The notes under the pieces: model-generated | What the model saw: the letters and a program-made list of their open reading frames with translations, nothing else | Told to the model about the DNA's origin: nothing | Databases searched by the model: none | In this document: one piece after another, positions 22,542-33,920 of the stretch | Layout of the letters: every line of letters starts with the position of its first letter | How positions within the stretch are numbered: position 1 is the first letter of the stretch | Translations under genes and position numbers: made by a program | Source: Aldrovandia affinis | Taxonomy: Eukaryota > Chordata > Actinopteri > Notacanthiformes > Halosauridae | Direction of reading: 5' to 3' | DNA: 64,000 nucleotides | Assembly (NCBI GenBank): GCA_029706075.1 | Contig: JAINUG010000026.1 | Span: 5,350,674 to 5,414,673, forward strand

Positions 22542-25500
22542 GTAAGGTTCTTAACAAGTAAGCATCATATTTTCTTTTACCTTACGCGGATGTTTAATCC
22601 TCAAAAGAAAGTGGTATAATGAGCTCTCTTCCAGTGTTTTGGAAAATAACATTTTGAAAGTTTGAACGAACGGACAAATACCACAGGGTTTAGATCAACT
22701 GTAGATTGTCGGGGTGTTGCTTAGCTAATCATTTCTACTTCGTGAAAGCCTTGGCGCTGGCGCAAGTATAAGTCATTAGTTTTTAAAAGCGCCTCCGGCT
22801 TTCACAGTTGGTGGCACGGATTAACAGTTCGTTCCAACCTCTTGAAATGTCCCTATTCCGTGAAAGACGCCTGGTTGCACTTTTGTTCACAGGCATCCAA
22901 TAGGGCCGATGCAGGGGACATTTTTGGTCTCGTCCTTAAAATTACAGTCCTGTATTCTACGGAGATCAAGCCGAGGTAGAGGTAGGAGCCACGGTTCTGA
23001 GCGCACCAGGGTGTTAAATAATGCAATTTAGTCACGAAAGAAAAACACTACTGCAAGACAGCTGTGTGTGTTGAGGAGCAAATATGAAACTATTTTTTTA
23101 TATGCATAGCAGAAACTTGTTCAGTTGAATTTTTGAAAATATTTATAACGTCACAGTGCTCCTGCACATTCAGCTGTTGTAAAATGCTAATTTCTGAACT
23201 AAATAGTGTACCCTCCCCGTTACACTCTATTTGATGGTGTTCACGCGTGAACACGTCAACGTTATTAACTGTGGAATGCACTCATATTTAATTGGTTCAG
23301 TAATGCATCTGTAACCCAGGTGAAAATATGTTCATGTTGTTTCATTCAAAATAAGTAGACCATCAAGGGAATACAATATTTAAATGTTATTCATTATTGC
23401 AACTTTGAACTGTTACGAAGTTGGCAAAACTTTCTTTAAATTGCAATTGGAAACAAAGGTGTTTTTATTGCGAGAAAAATTGCATGGCACTAAAAACGAG
23501 GTTTCAGGTGGTTTTTATGAAGCTTGAAGAACCACCCGTGATCCCTCTCTTGTTCTCTTGCAACACAAAAGGTGGCTAAATCATCGAAAGTAAATCCGCG
23601 AGTGAAAGATCAGATTTCTATTGTTGCACCTCCACGATTTGCGATTAACATTCTAAAAAGCTTTAGCACACCGTGCTTTAGTATTGCTTGTTCATTGTGT
23701 ATTAAATGTAGCAGAATTAGTTAACAATTATGTGTTCAGTTCACGGTAGTTTCACACACAAGCGAAGCAACTTACAAAAGTAACTGATTAATTACACTGT
23801 GACTTCTATAATAGGTATTATTGACTGTGACGGAAGTATGCATCTCTGGCGCAAGAAAATAAAAAATCTAAATCAAAACAATTATCTCAGATGCAGCCTT
23901 CTTTTCTATGCCTTTTAATTAAGCAAAGATCTGCCATCCAACATAAGAGGATTCACACATGTCAGCATGTATGTGTGTGTGTGTGTGTTTGTGTATGGGA
24001 TACATGTATATACAGTATAATGCATGCAACTATACTTAATTTGCTCCCCTTGCAAAGGATGGACAATTGGAGAACATCAGAGATTTTAAAGCACTGCGTT
24101 TTACATATAATGGTAGAGTGTATGTATTGACGAAGTGGCTCATGCGTGCTTTTGAGGAGGAGAGACAATGGACAGCAGCAGGGCTCCCATAGTGCGTGAG
24201 CCTGTGTGTGTATGTGTGTGTCGGGGGGCTCTGGGAGCCAGTACGTCCGCACAGGGAGCCCTTTGTGCCTTTGAGCGCTGGCTGCCTGGGGCCGTGGGAT
24301 CAGGTAAGGGGCCGCTCTGTTTAAGCACTGTAAACACGGCCTGTTCGCTTCGCAGGCGGAGGTTCCGCTCACTGGCCAGCAGGTTTTACTACCTGCAGGG
24401 CTGCAGGTCAGAAACCCAGGCAATTTCTCCCTCCGTTTCTCCTGCTGCTCGGATGTTGTGCCACAGCTTTTGATTGGTATGAATAGAGATTGTAAATGTA
24501 TTATTATAATTGTTTTGTGTGTGTGTGTCACTGCTGCCTTGTCAGCGTTGACTGACAGCACTGAGTTGTGCCAAGGTGTCGTTCTACCCTCTCATTACCT
24601 GCACTGCTGTTAAACATGTGTTGATTTTGTAGAAAGTTAACATCTGGCTATGTTCAAAGAAAAGAAAAAACAACATCACAAACTAAGCATTATGTTGTTT
24701 TTTGGTAGCTATTTGGCAGACACTGATAAAGCTTGCTGGGTAATTTCAGGCGAAAATGAATGTTTTCTTAAAAATCCCACAACTAGTTTGGCAGGGTAGC
24801 CTAGCAGTTTCTACAATGTAAGGTACGCATTATTTCCTCACAGTCATTTTACAGCTTCAGTGGTGCGAGTTGTGGACTTAAGAAAAGCAAAGTAAGCTGA
24901 ACTGGATCGCACAATTAAACATTTAGTATCATTTAGAATTTGTTCTTAATTGCATGTTTAGTTCTCAGTTCTCTGAAAACTGTCTCTTGAGGTTCAAGGA
25001 TTTTATATGTATATTTTTTTAGTTGGAGTTTCTTACTAGCATTAACACAAATGGCACAAGCACAGATATGCCATTTCAAACTGTCACCCACTAAATTTAA
25101 TAGAAATCCCTAAATCCCAAAGAGCATTTCCTAATGAATTTGTTGTGGTTCCCCTGCACCCCCCACCCTTGCACTTAGTGAACAGAGCTGTTATTGAGCA
25201 ACCACTATACATTTAACACACTTTCACTGGTCTCTTGTTGCAGCAGTTGTGGTTGCCCCCTTCGCGACCAGTTGCCCTTTGTGGTCAGTTGTCTGACTTT
25301 GACTGTGGATGGCCCATATTTAAAGCACGGTGACCTCTTGGCCTGGCCACACTTGAGTCCTTAGATCCTGTTTCACATCTCACTCCTGACTTGGCAGCAC
25401 AGCCGTTCGCCGTTACCCTGGATTTCTCAATTCAAGGGTGCGGTGTCGTGTTGTTTAGCGTCTGTTTCCATTGAAGTGTTGGACCTTTCACCTCTTCTGT

Positions 25501-25921
25501 GTCAAGGGGACACCCCACCCTACCCCAAACTGCCCACCTTCTCCATCTCAATTAAAAAGCATCTCTGGCACCCTTTGCGGTCCTGGCTAAACTCTGTGGG
25601 GGGTGGGGGTCAGCACACTCTGTCATTGGATGGGGTGGGGTGCCGCACCCCAAGCGTGAAGCCTGGTTCCAGCTGCAGCTTGCATTTGGCTAATAAGAAG
25701 AGACGAGTCCTGTTTGAGATAGAGTTTTAAACCCTGCGGTACAGTGGAGCCTACTTTTCTTGTACTCCACCCTCCACCCTGATACTCCCACGCAAGATAC
25801 ATTTCTGCGTTGTCAGCTGTTTCATACATGTATGCGTGTGTGTGTTTGTGTGGATATGAGTGTTGACTTCATGGCATTTTAATGTGTGTGTACATATTTG
25901 TACATATGTGTTTATGTGTAC

Positions 25922-25961
<40 letters not shown>

Positions 25962-26630
25962 ATTTTACGTTATTCCTGTTCCCTATCTTTTTGACCGAAT
26001 ACCGTTTGCGCATAAAAACAAGAATGAAACAGGCTAGTTCCACCCTCTCATTTAGTACGATGAACTAGCCGTGTTAGGGTGGGGCCTTTTCTTTCTGAGA
26101 TTCTCCTGGGCAGAGGCCATCGGTTCAAACACTGTGTCAGTCTGACGGATCGAGGGGTACATTGCAAGCGGAGCTGAGTGCTGTCGGGCCCAGGAGGGCA
26201 GAGGGCACTGTGGTGACCCCGATGGAGCAGATCTCAGCAGGATAAAGGCATGGTCTCATTTAGCGTGTTTGCTTTCTCAGATTAGTCTCATATGCCGAGG
26301 ACACCGTGTCTCAGAGGCCCCGGCGATAAATCCGCACTTTGATCCCTTGGCCGTGGATGCTCCCGTCCAGAGTTTCTTTGTTATTAGTAGCACAAAGATG
26401 AACTCGGGGAGCCATGGGAAATGTCTTTTTATGATTAACAAGTGATCAAATGTTCTTTAAAGCGGTGTTGGGTTTCACATTCTGTTGGCCTCCTGAGATT
26501 TCGTGATCGCATATTGTTTTGTAAATAGACTTTTTGGGGGGATTATCAACATCTAGCCGTCATCGCTGCATTTCCCTAAACCTTTTCCAGTCTTCAGAAT
26601 GATTAACCTGCTAATTGCCTCCTTCTCCAG
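22542..26630 (+). other. proposed ackr3 5' intron
   Basis: Ends in GCCTCCTTCTCCAG at 26630 with a branch-point-like CTAAT at 26611-26615. It contains GT/CA repeats at 23970-23990, 24204-24220, 24517-24529 and 25925-25957. No exon with coding potential was seen. An open frame starting at ATG 24168 runs through a GT repeat into the donor at 24304 and is unlikely to be protein-coding. Confidence 0.5.
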
Positions 26631-26669
26631 GTTTCCATTTTGTGAGGGTGAGCGTCCATCGAGGCCAAA

Positions 26670-27773
26670 ATGAGCCTGAGCGCCAGCGAATTCTCTGAAA
26701 TCATGGACAATTGGGAGGACCTGAACCTGAACTTCTCCGACCAAGAAGACGGCAACATGTCCCATGTGGAGACACTGGTGTGCCCGACAGGATTTAACCG
26801 CAGTGCCATCCTCTATGCCATGTCCACCCTCTACATCTTTATCTTCATCATCGGTCTGGTGGCCAACTCAGTGGTGGTGTGGGTGAACCTCCGCGCCGAA
26901 CGGAACCGGTATGAGACCCACCTGTACATCCTCAACCTGGCCATCGCTGACCTGTGCGTGGTGGCCACGCTGCCCGTGTGGGTGAGCTCCCTGATCCAGC
27001 ACGGGCACTGGCCCTTCGGGGAGGCCATGTGCAAGATCACGCACCTGGTCTTCAGCGTCAACCTCTTCGGCAGCATCTTCTTCCTCACCTGCATGAGCGT
27101 GGACCGCTACCTCTCCGTCGTACTGTTCGGGGACTCCAACAGCAGGCAGAAGAAGGTGGTGCGGCGGGCCATCTGTGTCCTGGTTTGGCTCCTGGCCCTG
27201 GCCGCCTCAGTCCCCGACACCTACTTCCTCCACGCGGTGAAGTCCACGCACTCGGACAGCACCCTCTGCCGCCCGGTGTACCCGGTGGACAGCCCGCGTG
27301 AGTGGATGGTGGGTATCCAACTCAGTTTCATCGTCCTGGGCTTCGCCATCCCCTTCCCTGTCATCGCCTTCTTCTACGCCCTCCTGGCGGGCGCCATCTC
27401 CTCCTCCTCCGATCAGGAGCGGCGGATCAGCCGCAAGATCATCTTCACCTACATTGTGGTTTTCCTTGTGTGCTGGCTGCCCTACCACGGTGTCCTTCTG
27501 GTGGATGCCCTGTCACTGCTTGGTATCCTCCCCTTCAACTGCCAGCTGGAGAACTTCCTGTACGTGGCGCTGCACACCACCCAGTGCTTCTCCCTCATCC
27601 ATTGCTGCATCAACCCCGTCATCTACAACTTCATCAACAAGAACTACCGCTACGACCTCATGAAGGCCTTCATCTTCAAGTACTCCACCAAGACGGGCCT
27701 GGCCAAACTCATCGACGCCTCCCGGGTCTCTGAGACGGAGTATTCGGCCGTGGAGAACCACGGACAGCCGTGA
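26670..27773 (+). CDS. ackr3: atypical chemokine receptor 3 (CXCR7), complete coding exon
   Basis: A 367-residue class A GPCR. In known orthologues it binds CXCL12 (and CXCL11), scavenges it and signals through arrestin rather than G proteins, steering cell migration. Seven hydrophobic helices lie at about 46-70, 84-106, 119-146, 166-184, 214-240, 255-281 and 297-320. TLPVW (100-104) is the chemokine-receptor TxP motif of helix 2. The helix 3 motif is DRYLSVV (145-151) instead of DRYLAIV, as in ACKR3. The C121-C200 pair should bridge the extracellular loops, and C38 and C291 should form the second bridge. CWLPYH (268-273) and NPVIY (315-319) are intact. The tail KLIDASRVSETEYSA is nearly identical to that of mammalian ACKR3. 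N-glycosylation sites are at N21, N29 and N43. An in-frame TGA seven codons upstream fixes the frame. M12 (ATCATGG) is an alternative start with better context. The gene lies head-to-head with iqca1, as in human. I cannot tell whether it is the a or b fish copy. Confidence 0.96.
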   Translation: MSLSASEFSEIMDNWEDLNLNFSDQEDGNMSHVETLVCPTGFNRSAILYAMSTLYIFIFIIGLVANSVVVWVNLRAERNRYETHLYILNLAIADLCVVATLPVWVSSLIQHGHWPFGEAMCKITHLVFSVNLFGSIFFLTCMSVDRYLSVVLFGDSNSRQKKVVRRAICVLVWLLALAASVPDTYFLHAVKSTHSDSTLCRPVYPVDSPREWMVGIQLSFIVLGFAIPFPVIAFFYALLAGAISSSSDQERRISRKIIFTYIVVFLVCWLPYHGVLLVDALSLLGILPFNCQLENFLYVALHTTQCFSLIHCCINPVIYNFINKNYRYDLMKAFIFKYSTKTGLAKLIDASRVSETEYSAVENHGQP

Positions 27774-29896
27774 GTTTCCCCCCACCCGTGCCCAGTCTCA
27801 CATAAGACTTTGCAGAAACTGTGCAAGTGCTTGTCAGGACACTCCCAGGTCCTCTCCTGCACGCCCAGCCCCCTCAAGGCTTCAGACTATCTACTGTGCT
27901 CTGTTTGTGTTTGGAGGGGGCGGGTATAGCATTGTATATATATATATATATATATGTGAGGCACTATAAAGACCAAATTTTAATAGCTTTTGTAAAAAAA
28001 AAAAGTTCTCACCTCTCGCCACAGTCTGCCAGTCTGCCGTCCGAATATAGCGGGTGTGCTCTGGTACGTGAGCATCCGCTACAGAAAGTGACGTGGATAA
28101 GAGTGTGACTAGTTCCCGGAGTTAGAGACTTGAGTCTTTAGCTCAGCGAACTAAATTGCTTTCTTGTCGTGTTGAAGATCCTCGGTTTGAAACTCACTGC
28201 GGGCAGAACCAACTCTGTTACACGAAGGCGATTGTTTTCCTGCAGTCCACCATTCCCGTTAAGTATTGTGAAAGGACGGGGCCAGTTTGGTCAAAGGCCT
28301 CATAGATCTGGAATGAGCACTTGGAGACTGGAGAATTAGGCAGAGAGGCAGGATTTGTTCTCAGGCAGATAGACAAGTAAAAGGCATGTAGAAGCAGTCT
28401 TTTTTTGGCTTCTGTTGGAATCACTGTGGCGGCAGATATCCTCGCGGCTGTGTTCATCCACAGCACTCAAGAGGCAGGGGTCAGTCATTAAAACACCATT
28501 ACACTTCAGCTGAGTGCCAAGCCATCCGGGCCTGCCTTTTAGGTGGAGATACTGTGCTTCTAAGAAGGTGAGGAATGCGGCCTGAGATACACAGAAAACA
28601 AAAAAACTTTTCAGGAAAATAAGATTCAGCTTCCAGACCTGGCAAAACAGCCCCAGAAAGTTCAGTTATTGAGGTGTCCCTTGTGAGTTTGTGTGTGCTT
28701 GTATAGCATGAGTACATGTACATGTCTGTGCGCAGCATACGTGTGTGCGTGTGTGTGTTTGTGTGTGTGCATGGGTGTATGTGGCTGTATGTGAGAGAGC
28801 AGACACCAAACCAACACCAAAGGAACACTTTCAACACTTTCCTTGTGCTTTGTGTAAAATTAGAAGGAACATGTCTTAAAATAACTTATATTGTTAGATC
28901 TTCTGTATTTTGTAAATAATTTGATATATTTATATATTCATATACATGTATGCTGTATTTTCTCTCTCTCTGTGTCTCTGAGGTTTTGTATGGCATGTAA
29001 ACTTTTGGGATAGTAATGGGGTAACATCAAGTTTAAATGTAATCATGGGAGCTCTAGTACCATTTATCCAGAAGTAGAAAAGCAACTGTGTCATCCTGTA
29101 GTTATGCTCTGTTGTGTGTTTGTGTTTACTTCTAGGTGAATGCTTCTAAATTAGAGGCAATATGCCTGAGGTATAGGAGAGATCATTCATTATTCTTTAA
29201 TGACAGTCAGAAGATCATTGGTTTGTGTCCTATGCACAAGATAAGGAGGCTGTTGTTTGCATAAATATGTACATTTATTATCGATTTTGTAAAACACTGG
29301 TGTTCCAGTATACTGCCAAAAGAAGATGCTTCGCTGACTTTAAAAATGTTAATATGCTCCACATTGTTGTGATACAGATACGTGTTGTTCTTCAGAATAG
29401 CCCATACCATTACTGCGAAATATGAACATGACAAGAAGCACTTAATATTGACAGAATCGCTAAAGTTTCTCTTCATTGTTTACACAACAGTCTCCATCAC
29501 TATACCATTGACTAAAATTATGTTTGCTGACCACGAATGCCATTACACCACACAGAAAGGCTCTCATTTATATGTTTAGGCATTTAGCAGGCACTCTTAT
29601 CGAGAGCAATGTACACATTTTACATTTCTTACATACAATCCATTCATACAGCTGGATCTACTGAAACAATTCAGGTTGAGTACCTTGCTTAAGGGTACAA
29701 CAGCAGCACCCTACCTGGGAATCAAACCTTCAACCTTTGGGTTACAAGCCCAGTTACCTAACCATTATACCACACTGCTCTCAGTTGGCATTCTGTAGTA
29801 TCAGTCAAAATCATGATTATTATACAAAATGTAAGGACGTTTTGTGTTAACTACACATTGTTTGATTTATTTTTATTTATTACAGGTTGAAATAAA
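27774..29896 (+). other. ackr3: ackr3 3' UTR and flank (end uncertain)
   Basis: Sequence after the stop codon contains a (TA)n run near 27937-27955, a CA/GT-rich stretch at 28690-28770 and AT-rich motifs at 28900-28950. An ATTAAA variant signal lies at 28487-28492. The first AATAAA signals are far downstream at 29891-29896, 29960-29965 and 30065-30070, beyond a V-SINE. The true cleavage site cannot be chosen from sequence alone. Confidence 0.4.
29577..29782 (-). mobile_element. V-SINE (HE1-like), nearly full length
   Basis: Minus strand: the tRNA-like head is GAGCAGTGTGGTATAATGG, with B-box-like GGTTTGATTCCC. The conserved V-SINE central domain follows (GTTGTACCCTTAAGCAAGG, then CAACCTGAATTG and CCAGCTGTATGAATGGAT). 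The tail is GAGAGTGCCTGCTAAATGCC-like (its forward-strand complement starts at 29577). The plus-strand copy near 48.5 kb is closely similar. Confidence 0.9.
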
Positions 29897-31672
29897 TGTA
29901 CAATGTTGTGTAATGGACAAAAAAGTTAAACTTCCTTGAATTTGTTATTCTGAATTATAAATAAATGCAAAACATGACACAACTACACCAATAGTTGTTT
30001 TAGTCAGCATTTCTCTATGGTTTTACTGTAGCTTGATGTAAGTTTTTTATTGTCTTTTGCAAACAATAAATAGATACAAATAAATTTGTGGCTTCAGCTT
30101 TTTCTTAATTTCAACTTGTAGAGATGGAATAATTCACACTGTTATGGAATTGGACAACATTATATGACCTTGTCAAAATGTACATGACCTTTACTATTGC
30201 ATTATATTTGGACAATAATGACAGTGTTTGATTGTTATACAGATATTAGTTAATGCTTCAACTTGTGGACGCAATGGGAAGGGTTATTATGTTAGTGTTA
30301 ATGTGAAGGTTCCTATTCTAAATATCAGTTGACTGATTTTACATACAGTTACAGAGAAATCCAATAGAATAACACACGTAACATTTTACATATTTCTGAT
30401 GGTTCTATTGTTTGCCCGCTGATACAAACCAAAGTGGACTCAAGTGTGTGTGTGTGTGTGTGTGCACGAGAGAAAGCTTGTCTTTAAGAAAGGCTGGTTA
30501 TGCCTTTGTCTAAAAGGCAGAGAATGGGGGTTGGCTAATTGACAACACCTGGTAAACGGGCAATTTGTACTGTATGCTTTTCTCTTTGTAGTTAATGAGT
30601 AGTCTCGTACATCAAAGACAGCATAATAAACATTTTCACAGAGACAAGTCCTGGAAATATATGTAATCTTCGCTCAGGTAGGTTTTGAGACCAGTTCAGT
30701 TCAAAGGTTCCAACATATTCCATTTGACCTCACTTCACCTGTCTACTAGCCACAAATGAGCACGCAAATATGTATACCCTCAGCTCACTGACCCTTCTAG
30801 CTTCTCTTGAGTAGAAGAATGTAAATTGAGTTAAATGTGACCTACACCTGTTTCCATTGTGCTTGGCACACACCTTTTTATATGGATTCTTGAGAGTCAA
30901 GCAGTACCTCTAATGAAAACCACTGCCATATACCATGAATACAAGCCATGTTTCCTTTTATCAGAATAGACATCTAGAGTGCACTAGAGTTGGAAACTGG
31001 AATTCTGCTGGCAACAAGACTAATTTAGGAGAAACCCAGTACTTTCAAAGCCACTCTGGCCCATTAAGTCAACCATGGACTAACAAGCTGTCAAGCTGTA
31101 ACATTCACGTGAGAGAAAAGAAAAGAATTTGACACATGTAGACTGTGGGCAGTGAACAAGTGAACAGTGAACAAGATATGCCTCTCATGTTATCCAAATA
31201 CTCCCATTTAGCTTTGACATGTATTTATCACACTGTATTATAGGCATCATATGGGGCTTATGAGCAGAAGGATGGAGTTAGAGGGCAAACCGAAGGACAA
31301 AAGAACAACAACTTGTAGATGCTGTGAGCACTGAGTGGGCGATATCATGAATGGTATCATGCAGATGTCAGTCAAGCCCAGGCAGTGTGTGGTAGCAGAT
31401 TCTGACTGTTGGCTGGCCATTTCAACTAATAGTGAGAGAAAACACATACAATTCAGTGATATTAATTATGAATACAACTCAAGAGACATTAAGCGTTTTT
31501 TTTTGTTATAGTAATTTAAGGTTTGGTTTGTGGTGTGACAATTCAGTCCAGATATCCATGAGAGTGAGGATTCAGTGCAGCTTAGTGACACTGTGAAAGA
31601 AATTACTATCCCTTGGCCCATTCCTAAGCTATTTGAAGTAAACTGTGAATGAAAAAGTATGTGGTGAATAAA
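29897..31672. other. intergenic, no gene seen
   Basis: AT-rich sequence with AATAAA signals at 29960 and 30065 that might serve ackr3. A short TG repeat lies at 30445-30464. No coding region was recognised. Confidence 0.4.
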
Positions 31673-31745
31673 TCAAATCAAATCAAATTTATTTGTATAG
31701 CGCATTTCACAAAGCATTTGTCATAATATGCTCTACAGCAGACCT
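31673..31745 (-). repeat. L2-type LINE 3' tail fragment
   Basis: (AATCA)n followed by AATTTATTTGTATAGCGCAT. Reverse-complemented this is the GCGCTATACAAATAAA-type 3' end plus microsatellite found on fish L2-like LINEs. The LINE at 7.0-9.4 kb has the same kind of end. Confidence 0.6.
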
Positions 31746-32066
31746 AAACCCCCACAAAAGCAAGCCTAGGGCAAATAGGAAGGAACTTGACAAAAGAAAG
31801 ACAATTGTAATTCAGTGCTTTATTCTCTATTTTTAACCCCAATTATAACCCCATTTGTTTCCTTTTCTCCCAATTTGGAATGCTCAATTGCATTTTGAGG
31901 CCGGTCTCATCACTGCAACATCCTCGGTAAATTTGAAAGATCACAGGCAAGTGCACATTCGCATCCTGCGTGAAGATATAAATCCTTAAATATGCTTTTT
32001 TTCAACCTAAGATTAGAACAAATGTTATCATGTGGTCTGACAACAGATCAGATGATCTGTGGCTCA

Positions 32067-32102
<36 letters not shown>

Positions 32103-32160
32103 ATTTTATTTATAATGCACTTTTCATTATAAGTAAATCTCAAAGTGCAAAATATGACCA
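32067..32160 (-). repeat. (AAT)n plus LINE 3' tail fragment
   Basis: A (TAA)n run at 32067-32101 is followed by CATTTTATTTATAATGCACT and AAAGTGCAA-like sequence. It is a second, degraded copy of the L2-type tail. Confidence 0.5.
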
Positions 32161-32695
32161 GATGTCCTTGATTTATTGACATGTGTGAAAATCATGGGAG
32201 GTTTAGAGGCATGGTGGTAGAGGGGGTCAAATTCCCACTGTATGTTATACTCCAATCTTGTCTGTATCTTATGTCCACTTTCAGGGTAAAATACCGCCCA
32301 GCTGGAGAGGTATAAAAATGATAGATTGTTTTTGTTTTAGACCTAGGAAACTACTTTTCCCCTGCTTTCCTCTCCTACCAGAAACTCTGCTGTTTTATTT
32401 GGCATTGAGTGGTGCAAGATGATTGTTTTCCTTTAGAATTATTCAATAATTATTCAGTAATCATTTTCACATGTGGCCTGTATAACCAATATTACTAAAA
32501 TCCCCAGACTCTATACTGCAAATGCATCTCTCCCAATACTTATTAGTATTGTCGTTTGCTCAAATATGGTATGTGAATTAAAAAAAGAAATTCCGATAAA
32601 AAACAGAAAAAGAAATTGTTCATTTTATTACTCATTTCCATGAATCAAATATTCCATAGATGTAAGGGCAATGCATCAGCCATATGGGTTCAATA

Positions 32696-33920
32696 TACAA
32701 TGTACAATGGCCATTTTATTAGGTACTCCTTTCTAGTACTGGGTAGGACCCCCCTTTGCCCCCAGAACAGACTGAATTATTTGTGGCATGTATACAACAA
32801 GGTGCTGGAAACATTCCTCAGAGATTCTGGTCCATGTTGACATGATAGCATCACGCAGTTGCTGCAGATTTGTCGGCTGCACATTCATGTTGCGAATCTC
32901 CCGCTCCACCACATCCCAAAGGTGCTCTATTGGACTGAGATCTGGTGACTGTGGAGGCCATTGGAGTACACTGAACTCATTGTCATGTTCGTGGAACCAG
33001 CTTGAGATGATGTGTGCTTTGTGACATGTCGCATTATCCTGCTGGAAATAGCCATTAGAAGATGGGTAGACTGTGGCCATAAAGGGAAGCACATGGTTAG
33101 CAACAAGACTCAGGTAGGCTGTGACATTTAAACAATGCTCAATTGGTATTAAGGGGCGTTATGTGTGCCAAGAAAACATTCCCTACACCATTACACCACC
33201 ACCACCAGCCTGAACCGTTGACACAAGGATGGACGCATGGATTCTTGTTGTTTACGCCAAATTCTGACCCTACCATCTGCATGTCACAGCAGAAATCGAG
33301 ATTCGTCAGACCAGGCAACGTTTTTCCAATCTTCAACTGTCCAGTTTTGGTGAGCCTGTGCCCACTGTAACCTCACTTTCCTGTTCTTAGCTGACAGGAG
33401 TGGAACCCGGTGTGGTTTTCTGCTACTGTAGCCCATCCACTTCAAGGTTTGACGTGTTGTGCATTCAGAGATGCTCTTCTGCATACCACTGTTATAACGC
33501 GTGGTTATTTGAGTTACTGTCACCTTCCTGTCAGCTTTAACCAGTCTGGCCATTCTTCTCTGACCTCTCTATTTACCAAGGAGTTTTCGCCCACAGAACT
33601 GCCACTCACTGGATGTTTTTTAGTTTTTCGCACCATTCTCTGTAAACCTTTTTTGAATGTTGTGCGTGAAAATCCCATGAGATCAGCAGTTTCTGAGATA
33701 CTTGCACCACCCCGCCTGGCACCAACAATCATTCCACGGTCAAAGTGACTTAGATCATATTTCTTCCCCATTCAGATTTTTGGTCTGAACAACAACTGAA
33801 CCTCTTGACCATGTCTGCATGCTTTAATGCATTGAGTTGCTGACACATGATTGGCCTATTAGATAATTGCATTAACGATCAGGTGTACATGTGCACCTAA
33901 CAAAGTGGCCACTGAGTGTA
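32696..33920 (-). mobile_element. Tc1-like transposon copy 2, about 1.2 kb, both ends present
   Basis: The right end, reverse-complemented, begins TACACTCAGTGGCCACTTTG then TTAGGTGCAC. The left end begins TACAATGTACAATGGCCATT then TTATTAGGTAC. Imperfect inverted repeats therefore bound a degraded transposase gene. The CAGTGGCCACTTT-TTAGGT end is a common fish Tc1-like terminus. Confidence 0.9.
32733..33771 (-). pseudogene. Tc1-like transposase copy 2, frameshifted
   Basis: The helix-turn-helix start is MGKKYDLSHFDRGMIVGARR (from 33771). The middle part ends with [20 protein letters not shown]. The C-terminal part (33092-32733) has QQDNATCHKA and QSPDLSPIEHLWD. All three catalytic acidic residues are present but spread over different frames. 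The second aspartate and the glutamate are separated by 36 residues in one uninterrupted frame, more than the 34 of classical Tc1. The C-terminus, VLGAKGGPTQY, looks complete. Confidence 0.88.

Noticed and set aside
23962..24561. 199-codon minus-strand open frame
   Set aside because: It starts and ends in GT/CA repeats, has no recognisable domain, and lies in the proposed ackr3 intron.
27207..27488. Long minus-strand open frame inside ackr3
   Set aside because: It is antisense to a GC-rich receptor exon. Its composition follows the codon bias of the real gene and it has no recognisable domain.
26954..27733. Alternative plus-strand frames inside ackr3
   Set aside because: Low-complexity S/P/R/L-rich translations of GC-rich coding sequence in the wrong frame.
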